Under the pieces are notes generated by a model that saw only the letters and a program-made list of their open reading frames with translations, was not told the DNA's origin and ran no database searches. Positions 23,571 to 35,298 of a stretch of 64,000 nt of DNA are shown here, in pieces. Position 1 is the stretch's first letter, and the number at the start of each line of letters is the position of its first letter. The position numbers and the translations under genes are program-made. This stretch comes from Pseudisothecium myosuroides (lineage: Eukaryota > Streptophyta > Bryopsida > Hypnales > Lembophyllaceae): the NCBI GenBank assembly GCA_951799445.1, contig OX637293.1:22630001-22694000 (forward strand), read 5' to 3'.

Positions 23571-25040
23571 AGAACATCACAAAGTTCCTCTGCCACGAAA
23601 TGTCAACAATAATCGCACAATTATCGTCAAGCATTGCTTTTGTCTTACATTCATTCATTTAGAAACATTGTTACAACACGATAATGACATTCATTAATAC
23701 CATGCAGTTGAGGCATGTCATTCATATTTGAGTTTGAAGTACTAAAGTTGCACGATAACTATGCATGACGAAATATGTACGACTTCACTGGTTTAGTGAT
23801 GGGTGACTAACTTCGTGCAACATTAGTGCTTTTCTAAGACATATTAAATTAGTGCAATAATCACACAACATCATGTCCATGCATAGTTGTTGTACTAACA
23901 TTACATTTTTTTATTTTTCACAATTTCAATACTAAGTCAATTGAAAAGCGGCAGGAATTGTATTCAAAGTAGAAGTTCAAACTTCATTTAGGCATAGAAG
24001 AATAACTTTTCTCAAAAAACTTTGAACTAAGAAAAGTTATTAAATTAAGATAGCTTTCATCTCCAAAAATTCGTTTGAGATTTAGAGTCTCCAGTCAAAA
24101 GTTATAGACAAAGTTCAGAGACGGGTTGGAAGAGACATTTTTTTGACATTTTCAAACATTCAATTGCCTTTGAATTTTGTCCATAACTTTTGATTGGAGG
24201 CTCTAAATCTCAAACGGATTTTTGGAGATGAAAGCTAGATTCATTTACCAACTTTTATTAGTTCAAAGTTTAAAAAAAAAAATTACTTTACTATGCCAAA
24301 CTGAGGTCTGAATTTCTACTTTGAACACGATTTATACATTTTCAAAACAATTTGACTATGAGAAGTCAAGCTCTCAACTTCAAGTTGTCCCATATCTTTT
24401 GAGTGTTCATAGACTGAATTTTACTATAAACAGGGCCTCTCCACCCTCATCTCTCACCAATTACCAATGAAGAGATTCCATCACTACGTTACCAAGTTTC
24501 TTGGTGGCCTAGTCATGGAATCAATTCAAGCTACAATGAAGTAATTCTTTCACTACGCTATTAAATTTCTTGGTAGCCTATTGATGGATTTAGTTCAAAC
24601 ATAAATTTGATGGCTTACAGTATTGATGGATTTAGTTCAAACTGCTAGAATTTTTTTTAAGAATTTTTTTAAATTAGAATGTGATCAACAATTGAACATT
24701 AAAAATACCTTTTGGAACATTAATTGATACCAGTTAATAAGCATTATTGCAGTGATGACTCCAATGACATTGTTGTTGTGGATTTTCTGTGTCCTTCAAT
24801 GCACAGAAAATGCACGATAAAGAATGTAAATTTTCGTGCATAATTTGTGTCTTTTGCGCACTTGTGATTAACGTATAGAAGTTACATAGTTAATATGAAT
24901 TTCAAAGTAGTGCCATTTCTTTGCAGTAATTGTGTGCATCGTAACGATGCAATAATTTGCAAATTAACGTACGCACCCATGAAACAATAGTAACTACATG
25001 ATAATTGCTGACAATTCGTTGGTCCTGAACTTTGAGATGA
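23571..25040. mobile_element. 1.47-kb palindrome-bearing element, tandem copy 2
   Basis: Direct repeat of 21914-23383 with the same ends and internal hairpin (about 23969-24319). It is separated from copy 1 by 187 bp of unrelated sequence (23384-23570), so it is not a simple head-to-tail tandem. Possibly two independent insertions, or duplication of element plus flank. Confidence 0.72.
23969..24319. repeat. Long hairpin inside tandem copy 2
   Basis: Homologue of the hairpin at 22313-22657. The two arms are imperfect complements separated by a short T-rich loop near 24138-24150. Confidence 0.72.
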
Positions 25041-25223
25041 ATCAGAGTAGATTCTACATCTTTTTCAAAAATCAAATTTATATTTAGGACCTAAGATTCG
25101 TTCTTGTTATCACAAAAAATTCATTTTTTTAATTTAGAAAAACTATTGATTATAAAACCCAACAGTCTATAATCAGATAGTACTTGCATTATGAAGCTGT
25201 AGACAAAGAAGTTTGATTTGCAT

Positions 25224-25389
25224 CTACTTTGTAAGGAACCTGTGTTTTAGGTAACTTTAGTATAATTTTAGAAGAGAGACTTAAATTAGTGGACGTCCAA
25301 TAAAACAACTTGTGTTTTATTGAACGTCCACTAAAATCTGTCTCCTAAAATTATGTTAACATCACCTAAAACGCGGGTTTCTTATAGTG
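25224..25389. mobile_element. Degenerate CACTA-type MITE (CACTATAAGAAACC family)
   Basis: The right end ACGCGGGTTTCTTATAGTG and subterminal CACCTAAAAC match the element at 47040-47309. The left end (CTACTTTGTAAGGAACC) is eroded. The interior forms a hairpin around GTGGACGTCCAATAAAAC. No target duplication is left. Confidence 0.6.
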
Positions 25390-25398
25390 GCTAACACA

Positions 25399-25683
25399 CA
25401 CTAGAAGAAAACTGCGTTGTATGTGTCAAAAACTGCGTTGTACTCAACAAAAAGAGTGGAATCGGTTTTGTTGAATTCTCCCTTCGCAACACAAAATTTT
25501 GCATTCTAACACAAAATTCTGCATTTTACTTGTCAAATTTTGTGTTGAAACATTGAAACGCAGAATTTTGTGTTACAAAGGGAGAACTCAACAAAACCAA
25601 TTCCACACTTTTTGTTGAGTACAACGCAGTTTTTGTCAAGTAAAACACAGATTTGACAAGTAAAACACAGTTTTCTTCTAGTG
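25399..25683. mobile_element. CACTA-type MITE, copy 2 (285 bp)
   Basis: Same family as 17317-17622, flanked by ACA (25396-25398, 25684-25686). It is 21 bp shorter because it has one fewer of the 21-bp repeat units near the left end. It sits 10 bp from a degenerate relative of the element at 47040-47309. Confidence 0.9.
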
Positions 25684-26537
25684 ACATATAGTATAATTAG
25701 TTAATGTAACTAAATAATATATATACAAGCTAATTCATACCTTTTACCAAACAGATGTATCATTGGCTCTAATAAAAAAAATATGTGCTAAGTAAAAAAT
25801 CACTTTCAATAGAAGAAAACACGAACCGTAAGCAAAAACTTCATGTGATTGGTACTCATATTGGTCAACTCACACCATTCATCAAATGTCGTATCAATGG
25901 AAGGACATTAAATCCGTTCCACGAAGTGCGACCAATAGGATAAAAATGCACAAATTTTATCTTAGAGAAAAATGTAGGAATTTTTTCTTTGCTGTACATG
26001 ATAAATTTGCAAATTGGAATTTATATTTGCAATCAAAGACCCCAAATTATCTAGGAGAGGTCTACAATATACCCTAGAAACAGCTCAAAATAGAAGGCTC
26101 TTTTTTTACTTTTATCCTTGATTTGTGTACTTTCACCCTGCTAGTCCCACTTTGTAGGACAGATTTGACGCCCTACGTATTAGTGGCCTCAATAAAAAAA
26201 TGTAGGATAAAATAAGAATCCCTTTTAAAAATAGAATCATCATTCCGTAATAAAAAAATCTCAAACACAATAGATATTACTGCCGTAACTATAAGCTACT
26301 GCCAAAATATAGGAATCTGAAGGGGAATAGTTTGTACAATAATTAGCCAAAGTTTGCTACAATTACGAAAAATCAATGAAAATTTCTGAAAGATGTTACG
26401 GAGTTGGAGGTCTCAACACATCATAATTCAGAATCTCAGGTATTACATTTGTCAGTAGTATAACTTTGAGATTTTTGAAAAAATTTGTCGAAGGTGGTTA
26501 TCCTCACATGTGCCCATACCAACCAAGCAAACCATTA

Positions 26538-28861
26538 GACTAAAAACTATATTTAGTGTTAGCAACACTATCTATGAACCATGACACTAAATATCATTAA
26601 GCCTACTAAAGTAAGTAACATTAAATGTAATTTCTTACACTAAATATACTCTATGGTAAATCTGAAATCCGAAAATGTTTACATTTAGTGTTAGAACATA
26701 TTAAAAAAATGAATTTGCAAAGGAAAAGATTGAAGACAAGGAAAATGATGGAAGGAGTAGAAAATGTGAAAAATATTTGTAATGAAGGAAGTCTTTGAAT
26801 ATCAAATAAGAAAAAAGAAATTCATATTTAGATATAATAAAAAAAATATAGATTTCATACTTGGGCTGGAACTTGTTGGCCTTGGAAGTATGGTTCATGC
26901 TTGGCTATAATTTCCTGCAGATGTGGAAAGAGTTGATTGACACTCCAAGTGCCATCAACACTCAAAGCCATACCTGATCTAATCATAGCTTTCCTAGCAT
27001 ATGACATATTATCACAATCTACCTCTTTATTCACATCTTCAACGCTATCTGCAGCCAAGTGTAGGAAAAATGTTTTTCCCGGGTTTGTGAGTTTTCCTGA
27101 CCACTATCCATCAGCTTGAGGAGTATTTTGCCAAGCATTGCTTACAATGAGCTCAACCTTCTTCGCTTCCCATCGCTTGGTCCAAGCGTCCTTGACCTTG
27201 GAGATGATAAATGTATTTGCTGGTTGATACAAATGTGTCGAATAAGGTGGTAAATACCTAAGACTGGCCTGTTTTGCTTCCAAAACAACCGTTAAGCTTG
27301 GGGTCATATTATGGCCGGCATAATTGTCAACCCAAATGACTTTTGTGCGGCTATGAACATCGGCTTGGAAGGCTCGAGGTTCAGCGAAGAATTCAGCAAA
27401 AAAGGCTTGGTCCATCCAGCATTTAGGTCTAGTTCTATAGTATATCCATGGAATATTGTCTTCCAAGCTCTGAATAGGGTAATTGTTGTTGGAATTGGTA
27501 AAAATGAGCATGGGGGCTTCAATCATAGATTGACGCCCTCCAGAGATTCTAATGACCATAGTCATAGAGTCTCCACCGGAAACCACTTCGACGTACTTGA
27601 CATTGTTGTCCCCCCTAAATCCCAACGTTCAACCATTGTCTAAATTCACGACAAAATGAGTTTTGTCAATGTTTTTCATTAGATTTTCATCAAAAACATT
27701 GGTTTGGAATCCCCTATACAGCACACCTAGATGGTAAGTTGTTGCCATTTCGATTTGTAGTTCCTTCTCGGGACTACAAGTCAAACATCCACGTTGTGAC
27801 AACAACACAATGTTGTGCACATGCATAAATTGTTGAATCCAACTTGGGATCAATTTTGACGTGAGTAGGACATTATCCTTGGGATCACGAGATTGGGCTG
27901 TATATGGAGAGGTAGGATCCATCAAGATTGACATAGCTAATTCAATGAGCAATCTGGATGAGAATTTGACTCCAACTTTCCTAAATCGGTCAAATGCATT
28001 CAGGAGCTTAGGGTAGATCCAAAATACCCATTGAGATCGCTTGACACCACGACCTGGATTTGCCTTTGGGTGGAGTTGTTTTCGCCCTCCCATCCGGTTC
28101 CTAGTGCATGAAATTGGTAGAGATGGTATATCTGCTTCTCCTTCATTGCAGAATTGTTGACGTTGAACCCACCAACGAGAATCCCGGACAAGGTTGGCAC
28201 TCCTTTGAGCACGAAAATGCTCTAGAAACGCAGTAATTGTGTGGATGTAGAGCCCGAGGATGCCATGCACAATTTCATCTCGAACCATCCAGGTGATGAT
28301 GCGTTTGCAAACAGCAATGGTGGAAACCTGTTGCAAGCGTCGAGGTGTGGAATTCTCTGGGAGGGCAGCCATGACGGAATTCTTGTAGTGCTAAACGAGA
28401 GTAAATTAAAAAAATGATGACGGGTCAAAATCGAGCTGCAGAACCTGCAAAATCGAGTAGATCGAGAGGTGTGGGCGCAGTCCAATCTCCAAATCGGGCA
28501 CAGGAAGCGGCGGGAGATTCAAACAACGCCAAAGCGGCGGGAATGGGCGGAGTATAAACACACACCCAAAAAAAATTCCGTCACTTATTGGATCGCGAGG
28601 AGAGCAACGACGGAAGGGAAGAGAGACCAAGTTGGGAATGAGGATCGCGTGGAAGGGGACGATGCAACAGGAAAGAGAGGCAAACGAAGTCCGATCACAA
28701 GGGAAGACCAGGGAAGGGGAAGGCAGAAGGGAAGAGAAGGCGAAGGCGGCACATTCAAGTCTAACACTACACTAATTACTCAAAAGTTCAGATTTAGTGT
28801 TGGATGGGATAGGCTGGTAAATATACTAAATGCAATCCAACACTAAATATAGTTTTTAGTG
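26538..28861 (-). mobile_element. pogo/Tigger-type DNA transposon, full length but defective
   Basis: A 2,324-bp element bounded by inverted ends (left GACTAAAAAC, right end complementary CACTAAAAAC) and flanked by TA on both sides (26536-26537 and 28862-28863), the target duplication of the Tc1/mariner-pogo superfamily. It contains one transposase reading frame on the minus strand (26855-28372) preceded by a GC-richer leader (about 28380-28760). The subterminal sequence near 26545-26700 is almost the same as that of the 312-bp element at 41574-41885, which marks the two as parent type and deletion derivative. Confidence 0.88.
26855..28372 (-). pseudogene. DDE_1 (pogo/Tigger-like) transposase with two in-frame stops
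   Basis: One continuous frame of about 505 codons, starting MAALPENSTP, with two internal stops: TGA at 27629-27631, between NLDNG and TLGFRGDN, and TAG at 27104-27106, between QADG and WSGKLTNPGK. No frameshift is seen. The N-terminal half contains a GRGVKRSQWVFW segment and SPEKELQIE, typical of this transposase family. The catalytic core shows NIDKTHF (first Asp; family consensus DET, here DKT), IWVDNYAGHN (second Asp) and QPANTFI, where the family has QPAD: the third catalytic Asp is Asn (codon AAT at 27215-27217). The first stop fits a CGA to TGA change of a conserved Arg. It therefore lacks an intact frame and a complete catalytic triad. Family assignment is from recognised motifs, not a search. 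Confidence 0.88.
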
Positions 28862-28863
28862 TA

Positions 28864-29855
28864 GTGTGCTAATTGATGTATATGAGGTGTCTTCAATTTA
28901 CCACAACTTGTCATCATTTATTCACCAAAGAATCAATTCAAATATATTCAATTATACAAGCAAAAAATTGTGCGATAGAAATAATTCTATTAGACTTCAT
29001 ACACCATATGTTGGCTATTGTTTTGTAAACTGAGCACCATTACACCAACACCAAAACTAAGTCACCATATTAATCCCAAACTGTAAAATCACTCCCAATA
29101 TTTGACCTAGCACAAAATACTAGCCGCAACTAATCTTACCACAAGTTTTTGAAAAGGCCAAAGTTATATTTGAGTGGAAAATAGAGACGCCTCAATTACT
29201 ATTGCATTCATGCAACTAATCACCAACCTCAATATCCAAGCTTTAATTTAGTGAATTAAGGCAAAATCTCCTAAAAAGGCCATCAAATCATTTTTAGCTT
29301 CTGTTAGATCAAGGGAAGGTACTTGGTGGTTACATTACTTCCATTGTAAGAGCCATGGGAGGAGGCGATTATCAATAGCTATAATATTAGAATCTTATTT
29401 GTATAATATGCTACAAAGTCACCATTTGGTTGACTTATTAATGGATTTTCTATTAAAAATATAGAACATATATTATCACAAGTATACTATAGAAGTATAC
29501 AAGCTAAAAGTATATTTTGGACAACAATAGACTGTAGAAAAATTATGAATTATTTCCATCCATTTTTGTGATGAACATCACATGTTGTTAGAATAGTAAA
29601 TTTGAAATCCAATTGACCATTTCAAATTGTATGTTCCATGCCCCAAATAGTATTGAAGGTGACTTGTAGAACAAAAAGTACTAAAAGGCCAAAAATCAAA
29701 TATGCAACAAATAATACAGGTGTTTCTTGCAATCACCCCTAGACCTTGTCAGAAAAAGATAAAATATTCTTTTGAACAAGCTTCTTGGTCATGATGCACG
29801 AGGTCCTTTTTTTAAAAATGTGGCACCTGTCTTGCTACAATAGCTTCCTATATAG
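28864..29855. other. P450 copy A downstream spacer
   Basis: No gene. It includes, at about 29700-29745, an isolated right end (GTGTTTCTTGCAATCACCC) of the foldback family found at 16117-17205. Confidence 0.5.
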
Positions 29856-29941
29856 TGCAAACCCTCTCTAAATCAATCAACCATTCTAAACTAATAGTGT
29901 CAAGCAATCTCAGACCTATTGCTTTAGAGAGGCTCTATTGT
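29856..29941. mobile_element. Eroded Emigrant-like MITE
   Basis: About 86 bp between CAAACCCTCTCTAAATC and TTTAGAGAGGCTCTATTG. It has the pogo-type terminal theme of 42378-42562, but the left border is unclear. Confidence 0.55.
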
Positions 29942-29980
29942 ACCATACCTCTTTCCAATTGAGACCAATAATTCAACCTC

Positions 29981-32900
29981 TCACCTTTTGACCAAACGAA
30001 TTGGAAAACTGACAAGTCTCTTTAACGGAAGTTGTATCACTCCTGTTTCAGGTCCACACCTTTTCCAACTGCAATAGGCATAATAAGAACATAATTTCAA
30101 TTTCCTCGATTACACATACATCTACTATATTCAATTCTTCTATTCCAAGGCCCAAAGGCTTCTAGCATCAAAACTTATGCAAGGAAAAATGCTCATCTAC
30201 TTTCATGGTTATGAAAATATAGAAGAAAAATGCATAGTAGTACATTGCAAATTAACTTCTTTAAGGGAGGTTTAAAAAAATTTGATTCCAACATGGTAAT
30301 GTCAAGCCCGAGTTTCAAGATAGCCATATAACTTTCACTAGTAGAATACTTGCTCAAAGAAATGAAACTTTAAGACCCACAATTGGTCTACCTTGTCATG
30401 TATGAATTAGACTAGTTGTGGGTCTTCGAGCTTAGTCTATTCAAGCAAGCATTCTACTAGTGTCTTTATTTCACTGGAAGAATAGAATAAAACTCATAAT
30501 CCTTCAATTCAATGTGATTCCTTTAAGTAGAGATCTAGGTATTTAATATACAAGGAAATGAGGTGTAAAACTTGACATTATATACAATGATCTTCTTCAC
30601 CTCCCAATTCTCAAGTTTAGCTAGTCTTCATGTTCTAAATGACAATTGACACAACAAACAAACATTAAAACTATTCTTCATTTCAATGTGCATAATCAAT
30701 ATATTGGAATAGATGAGACTGTACTCTAACCTGTAATTTGTGACAAGATGATGAACGACGAACATTGTTTGTGTCAATGCAAGTTCACTTCCAGGGCATA
30801 AATGTGGACCTTGGCCAAAAGGTAGGAAAGCATTTGGGTTAGGCTTGTCCTGCAACACATTCCAACATTCCAAAATTAGACTCAACAAAACATTTCTTGC
30901 ACAATGTCCACGAAAAATGGGAACAATGAGAAGGACTAAGGAAATTTGAAAATAAACTCCTATAGGCATTGTTGAATATGGTTTTGATTGCAAATAGCTT
31001 GTTAATTTCCAATATAAAGATAACTTATCGAACACCATTTCTATAAAACTAAGTAGAATTTATCATAAACATTAGTAAACATCATACCTTCTTTCAACCA
31101 AAGAGTATAGACCAACTTGGTCATTAAACACTAATGACACCAATTCTAACCAAGTTGTGTGAACTACCTAATTGGAACATTACATGATTTCCACAAGTAT
31201 AAGCTCCATGAAAGAACAATTTCAAATCACAATTCTTCTAGTTCACTTAAGATTCAAAAAATTAATTGCACTTTTGGATAGTAAAAATATGGTGCACATA
31301 CAACAAATCTCGATGGATCGAACTCCCGGGGATTTGGATAGTATTTTGGATCATAATGAAGACAAGCATTTGATGTCCACACATAAGAACCTTTGCGGAA
31401 GACTTGACCTGTGCACAAGTAAAATATATTCAAAAACCAAAAGATATCCAAATGAAGTCAAAACTAAATGCCTAACACAATTATCTTCACACCTCTATTC
31501 ACTTTGAGGACACTAGCTTTTTAGATTGTGATTAATACTTCATAAAGTTAAGTTTAAACTTTGGTCTTTAAAAAACTATACATTCCAATTACTCAGTTAC
31601 ATTAAAACTAGTTTTAGCTCAGAAGAGAAAATAATTGATTCTTAAAGGAACAATAACCTCATATTTGTAGTTTTGGCAAATTTCAATGTACCAAAAATAT
31701 AGGACTAACAAGTGCTCAAAGGCTTGGTTTCTTGAAAATTAAATCTAGGACACATATAAATCTAAGATAAAGACAAAGATCAATCCCCTCCCTATTCAAA
31801 AAAGTCATCTCAAGCTATTGTAGTTCCTAATTTAGAGCCCTTTCTCTAATGTAACAAATTTGAACATATAAGAACAAGTGAGGACAAGTGAAGAGGGAAC
31901 CTTTACCATCGTAATCAACATCTTCGTTGGCTTGCCTTGGAGTTAGCATTGCAAGTGTTTCCATCCTCAGGATCTCGTAGATAAACTATATGGTTCCCCA
32001 ATGATTGTAGATTTAGTAGCAAAAATCGCCAAATTTCAGATTCTATGAAATAAACAAAGAATATCAAAACAAAAAGAAATTTAAACCACTTCCACAATAC
32101 CAACATTTTAAACAATAACTAAAGAACAAAACATCATCATGACTGAATCATCATAAATCAATTTTCAATTGCAGCAAGAGGCCAAAACAAATTACTTGTA
32201 GAGTGTAAGGCATGCTACTCTTGGCCTTGAACCAAGTCAATGACTTGTCTTCAGTCATCTTTTGCCGAAGACTATCTTGTTCCTCCTGAATGAAATGAAC
32301 TACTCAGTACTAAGTACGCTAATATGAGATTTGAAGGGAAGTGCAAGCTTCCAAATAACACTATTTTACATAGAATGCAGACTCAACACAAAACACGTAC
32401 TGTTACGATTTGAGTTACAGATATTTGAAGAGCCAATTATCACTGTGGTGATCTAATCTCTAGCAACTAAATATGAAGACAGAACATACTAGGTAACTAT
32501 GCAAATTCTGTGTTTGTGGACAGTTTTTTTCACTTGCTTTGAACAAGTATGGTTGTAAGTGATAACTGATACCTTCATTTCCTAACCTAGGTAGGGAATT
32601 GATATTGGACTGCTACACAATTGCTACTTTTGACATGGAAGATAACACTTGGCAGATGATGAGGAAAGGTTGGAACAATGCAAAATGACTCAAATCTGGA
32701 GGTGGAACTAGAAAAGTCTAGAAAACTTGTCATTTCATCATAAATCTATCAAAAAAACAAGATTTCACCTGTACACGTTGGCATGCTTCTGGAAAGTCAT
32801 CCAGGTATTTTAGAGCCCAAGGAATTAAAGCGGTCATTGTAGCAGAAGAAGAATACATCATTCCCACCATAATGCAACAGATATCGGAATCCGGGACTTC

Positions 32901-35186
32901 AGCCTCCCCAATGCTCATAAAAGCATTCAACATGTCATCATGTTGGATACCAGCTTTCCTTCTCCTTGAGATTTCACTTTGAATGCGGGATAAGAGAACT
33001 TCTTTGGCCTGATTCAACAATTCCATGGGGTGGACAACACAGTTGGTTCATCAACATTCCGATTTGGTCATGCTGGAAATTCTTAAGCTAGAGTCATGTC
33101 AATCATGTCAGATAAACAGAGACACGTATCAAAGGGGTGACGCATTTGTAGGTAGCCCTCAAAGAAGTTCAACTTAAGATATCTAAGCATAAATAACGTT
33201 TTCAAACTTTGTGAATAATTAGACTCACAAACAACCTCAAATATTAATACCTCACGTGAATATTATGAGCAAGTTGCAACTTGAATCACCCTCCATGGAA
33301 ACATAGATATTCTAAGATCGGCTCATGACTTGCAGACTCAATATTATCTTCGAATTTTGCAGCAACCTCCGGTTCTACCCCTTTCTGTATCGGGAACATT
33401 AGAAGACTAATGACTAAAAAGACTAAAAATGCTCTCGAAACACACACCTTCAACGCCTTGTGGTAATGGAATCCAGGAAAATTGATGGGTAAAACCGCCA
33501 GACCTTCTCCAATGCGGGCGATTAAGTTCCTCAATTGGTCCATTTCCTCCGAGTCCGGTTCGATATTCCTCCAAAAAACGTGCATCGCCACATGAAATGC
33601 AAACTGCAGGCAGTTCAAATTTCAGTACGAGTACCATCATCGGTCTATCAAATAACCATCAAAGGGGTCAGTCTACATATAACATCGTGGAACATCTGAG
33701 GATGATGAACACTAACAATGAACAGTGAGCTTTCACTGTCGGAACTGTTCTGTTGACGAGAAAAACTAAAAGCTGTAGGCATTGCAGAAAAAAAATTTAG
33801 TGAATAATGATACATAGCATGTTGTGTTGATTCAAAACGAGAGTTCATTCCAACAATTTCTCAGAATAGGGAAGATATTTCTTAGACACATAATCCGCAC
33901 CTTCATACGTGCCACTTGGTCCTTTAAGGTGCACAAAGTCATGTACACAAATTCTATCGCATATTTTACCCAAACAACCTTGAATATTACAGTGATTGTA
34001 ATTCTAACATGGAATTGAAAGCTAGAGGACAAAGACGGCCGTCCTGCTCCTTCCCAATATCTTTGATGACCATTTTTGCGCAAAAAACACACGATAAGAA
34101 TTTGCGCTTAACTCACACATTGAACAAACTGGGTGAAATTGGAGCACATAATCATATAATCAAGAGAGCAGTATAGTCCATAAACGTTGAATGTCTTTCA
34201 AGAAAACCTTGTTGCACTGACCTTTTCCAACTCCTCCACTGAGTTCACCACAGCTTGATTCTCCCAAGACTTGACAGTTTTCTCGGCCAAGGAGCTGATG
34301 AACGGGACCAGATTCTGAAGCCCATCTCCTGAGATAGCAGAAAGTACAATCTTTCTGAATTGGGTTGGCCTATTACTCGCAAACGTCTCCAGACTGAGAA
34401 GTCGACTATACTGCACGAGATAGAGGTCTGGAAAAGATGCATGGGCAGTCGAAAGAACAAACTTGATGGTTTCAGGCGAACTGACTATTGTGTACGTTCT
34501 GCCCATCATTGAAATGGTAAAAGGATCTCCATATCTGAACACCCAAACAATCAGAGAATGAGACATGGAAATGGCGGGGGATAGCACATCGCAAGTCTCC
34601 AAAGTTAAAGCCGGAAAGAGTTAAGGAAGTAAACCTTCTCTCATACAAGATCCTTTGCCATGAGTAAATGTTACGATCCAGAATCTAGGGACCAGGGCAA
34701 GGCCTAAGAACTAAAAATAAAATCCTGCACACGGTTCTACTCACTAACAGAAAAAAATTGTGAAAATTCATGACTTCTCATGTGGCATTCAAACAATCCA
34801 TATTTTCACTTATCCATACGGTATCCAACAACACGTATTTAGTTAGTGCGGTGGAATCCTCTTGAATAATGAAATAAAAGATTGAAATTGAAAAACTAAC
34901 ATTCTTCTCAGAAAATCACTCAAAATAGCTGAAAGCCAGGGGACAGAGTTTCCTACTGTGAAGGCAAAGCAACCATCGGGAAAACGAAACTCATTGTCCC
35001 AAACAACAGTGAGTGATGAAGTGAGAAAAACCTGGCCAAGCGGTCAAGAAGAAAGTCACGAGGTCCTCGACTGAATAGAGCACTGTCACCGAGGATGCCC
35101 TTGGCCACTCGAATGCAGACTGTTGCCAGGATTATCAACGCTGTCACTATCCACACAACTTGCAACGCCATATCGCTAACCTGCAT
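29981..35186 (-). CDS. Cytochrome P450, CYP85 clan (CYP707/CYP716-like), copy A
   Basis: Multi-exon heme-thiolate monooxygenase gene. Exons read on the minus strand: E1 35032-35186 (MQVSDMALQ, then a hydrophobic ER anchor at residues 6-28), E3 34222-34534 ([17 protein letters not shown]-helix FRKIVLSA), E4 33448-33603 (LPINFPGF), E5 32769 to about 33026 (I-helix), E6 32196-32285, E7 31907-31985 (K-helix EILR), E8 31302-31408 (PERF-like FDPSRF), E9 30731-30849 (heme loop [10 protein letters not shown], Cys codon 30796-30798), E10 29981-30068 ([10 protein letters not shown], stop TGA). Phases agree from E5 to E10 and from E3 to E4, with GT-AG borders. Unresolved: the short exon joining E1 to E3 near 34645-34694 and the E5 acceptor, which shows no AG. 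The proline-rich PPG hinge was not found. The I-helix reads YSSSATM instead of AGxDTT. Clan placement rests on the heme loop, the MPYT segment and ANEDVDYDG; the substrate is unknown. Confidence 0.82.
30337..30463. mobile_element. Small palindromic MITE in P450 intron, copy A
   Basis: Ends CACTAGTAGAAT and ATTCTACTAGTG, about 127 bp, with complementary AAGACCCACAATTGG-type arms. The same element sits at the same place in the other P450 copies (about 3025-3152, 16029-16100 truncated, 54925-55028 interrupted), so it was there before the duplications. Confidence 0.75.
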
Positions 35187-35298
35187 CCGAAGCCTTCACC
35201 TCATAAGCAATCCATCAACTCAACGAGGCAATTACAGGGTTGCAGAAAGGTTAAGCTACACTAAACTACATCCCCAACCAACCATCTTTTCCTACTGA

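Noticed and set aside
21914..25040. LTR retrotransposon with two long direct repeats
   Set aside because: The direct repeats have palindromic interiors and inverted CATC ends, only 187 bp lie between them, and there is no primer binding site or polypurine tract.
27311..27643. 110-codon plus-strand frame
   Set aside because: Antisense shadow of the transposase, which has clear family motifs on the minus strand.
28469..28846. 125-codon plus-strand frame, basic
   Set aside because: Purine-rich leader of the pogo element; no motif, and it runs into the terminal repeat.
33286..33447. [15 protein letters not shown] frame shared by both P450 paralogues as an additional protein domain
   Set aside because: It does not match any P450 segment and high intron similarity alone explains its conservation; kept only as a candidate small exon in a finding.
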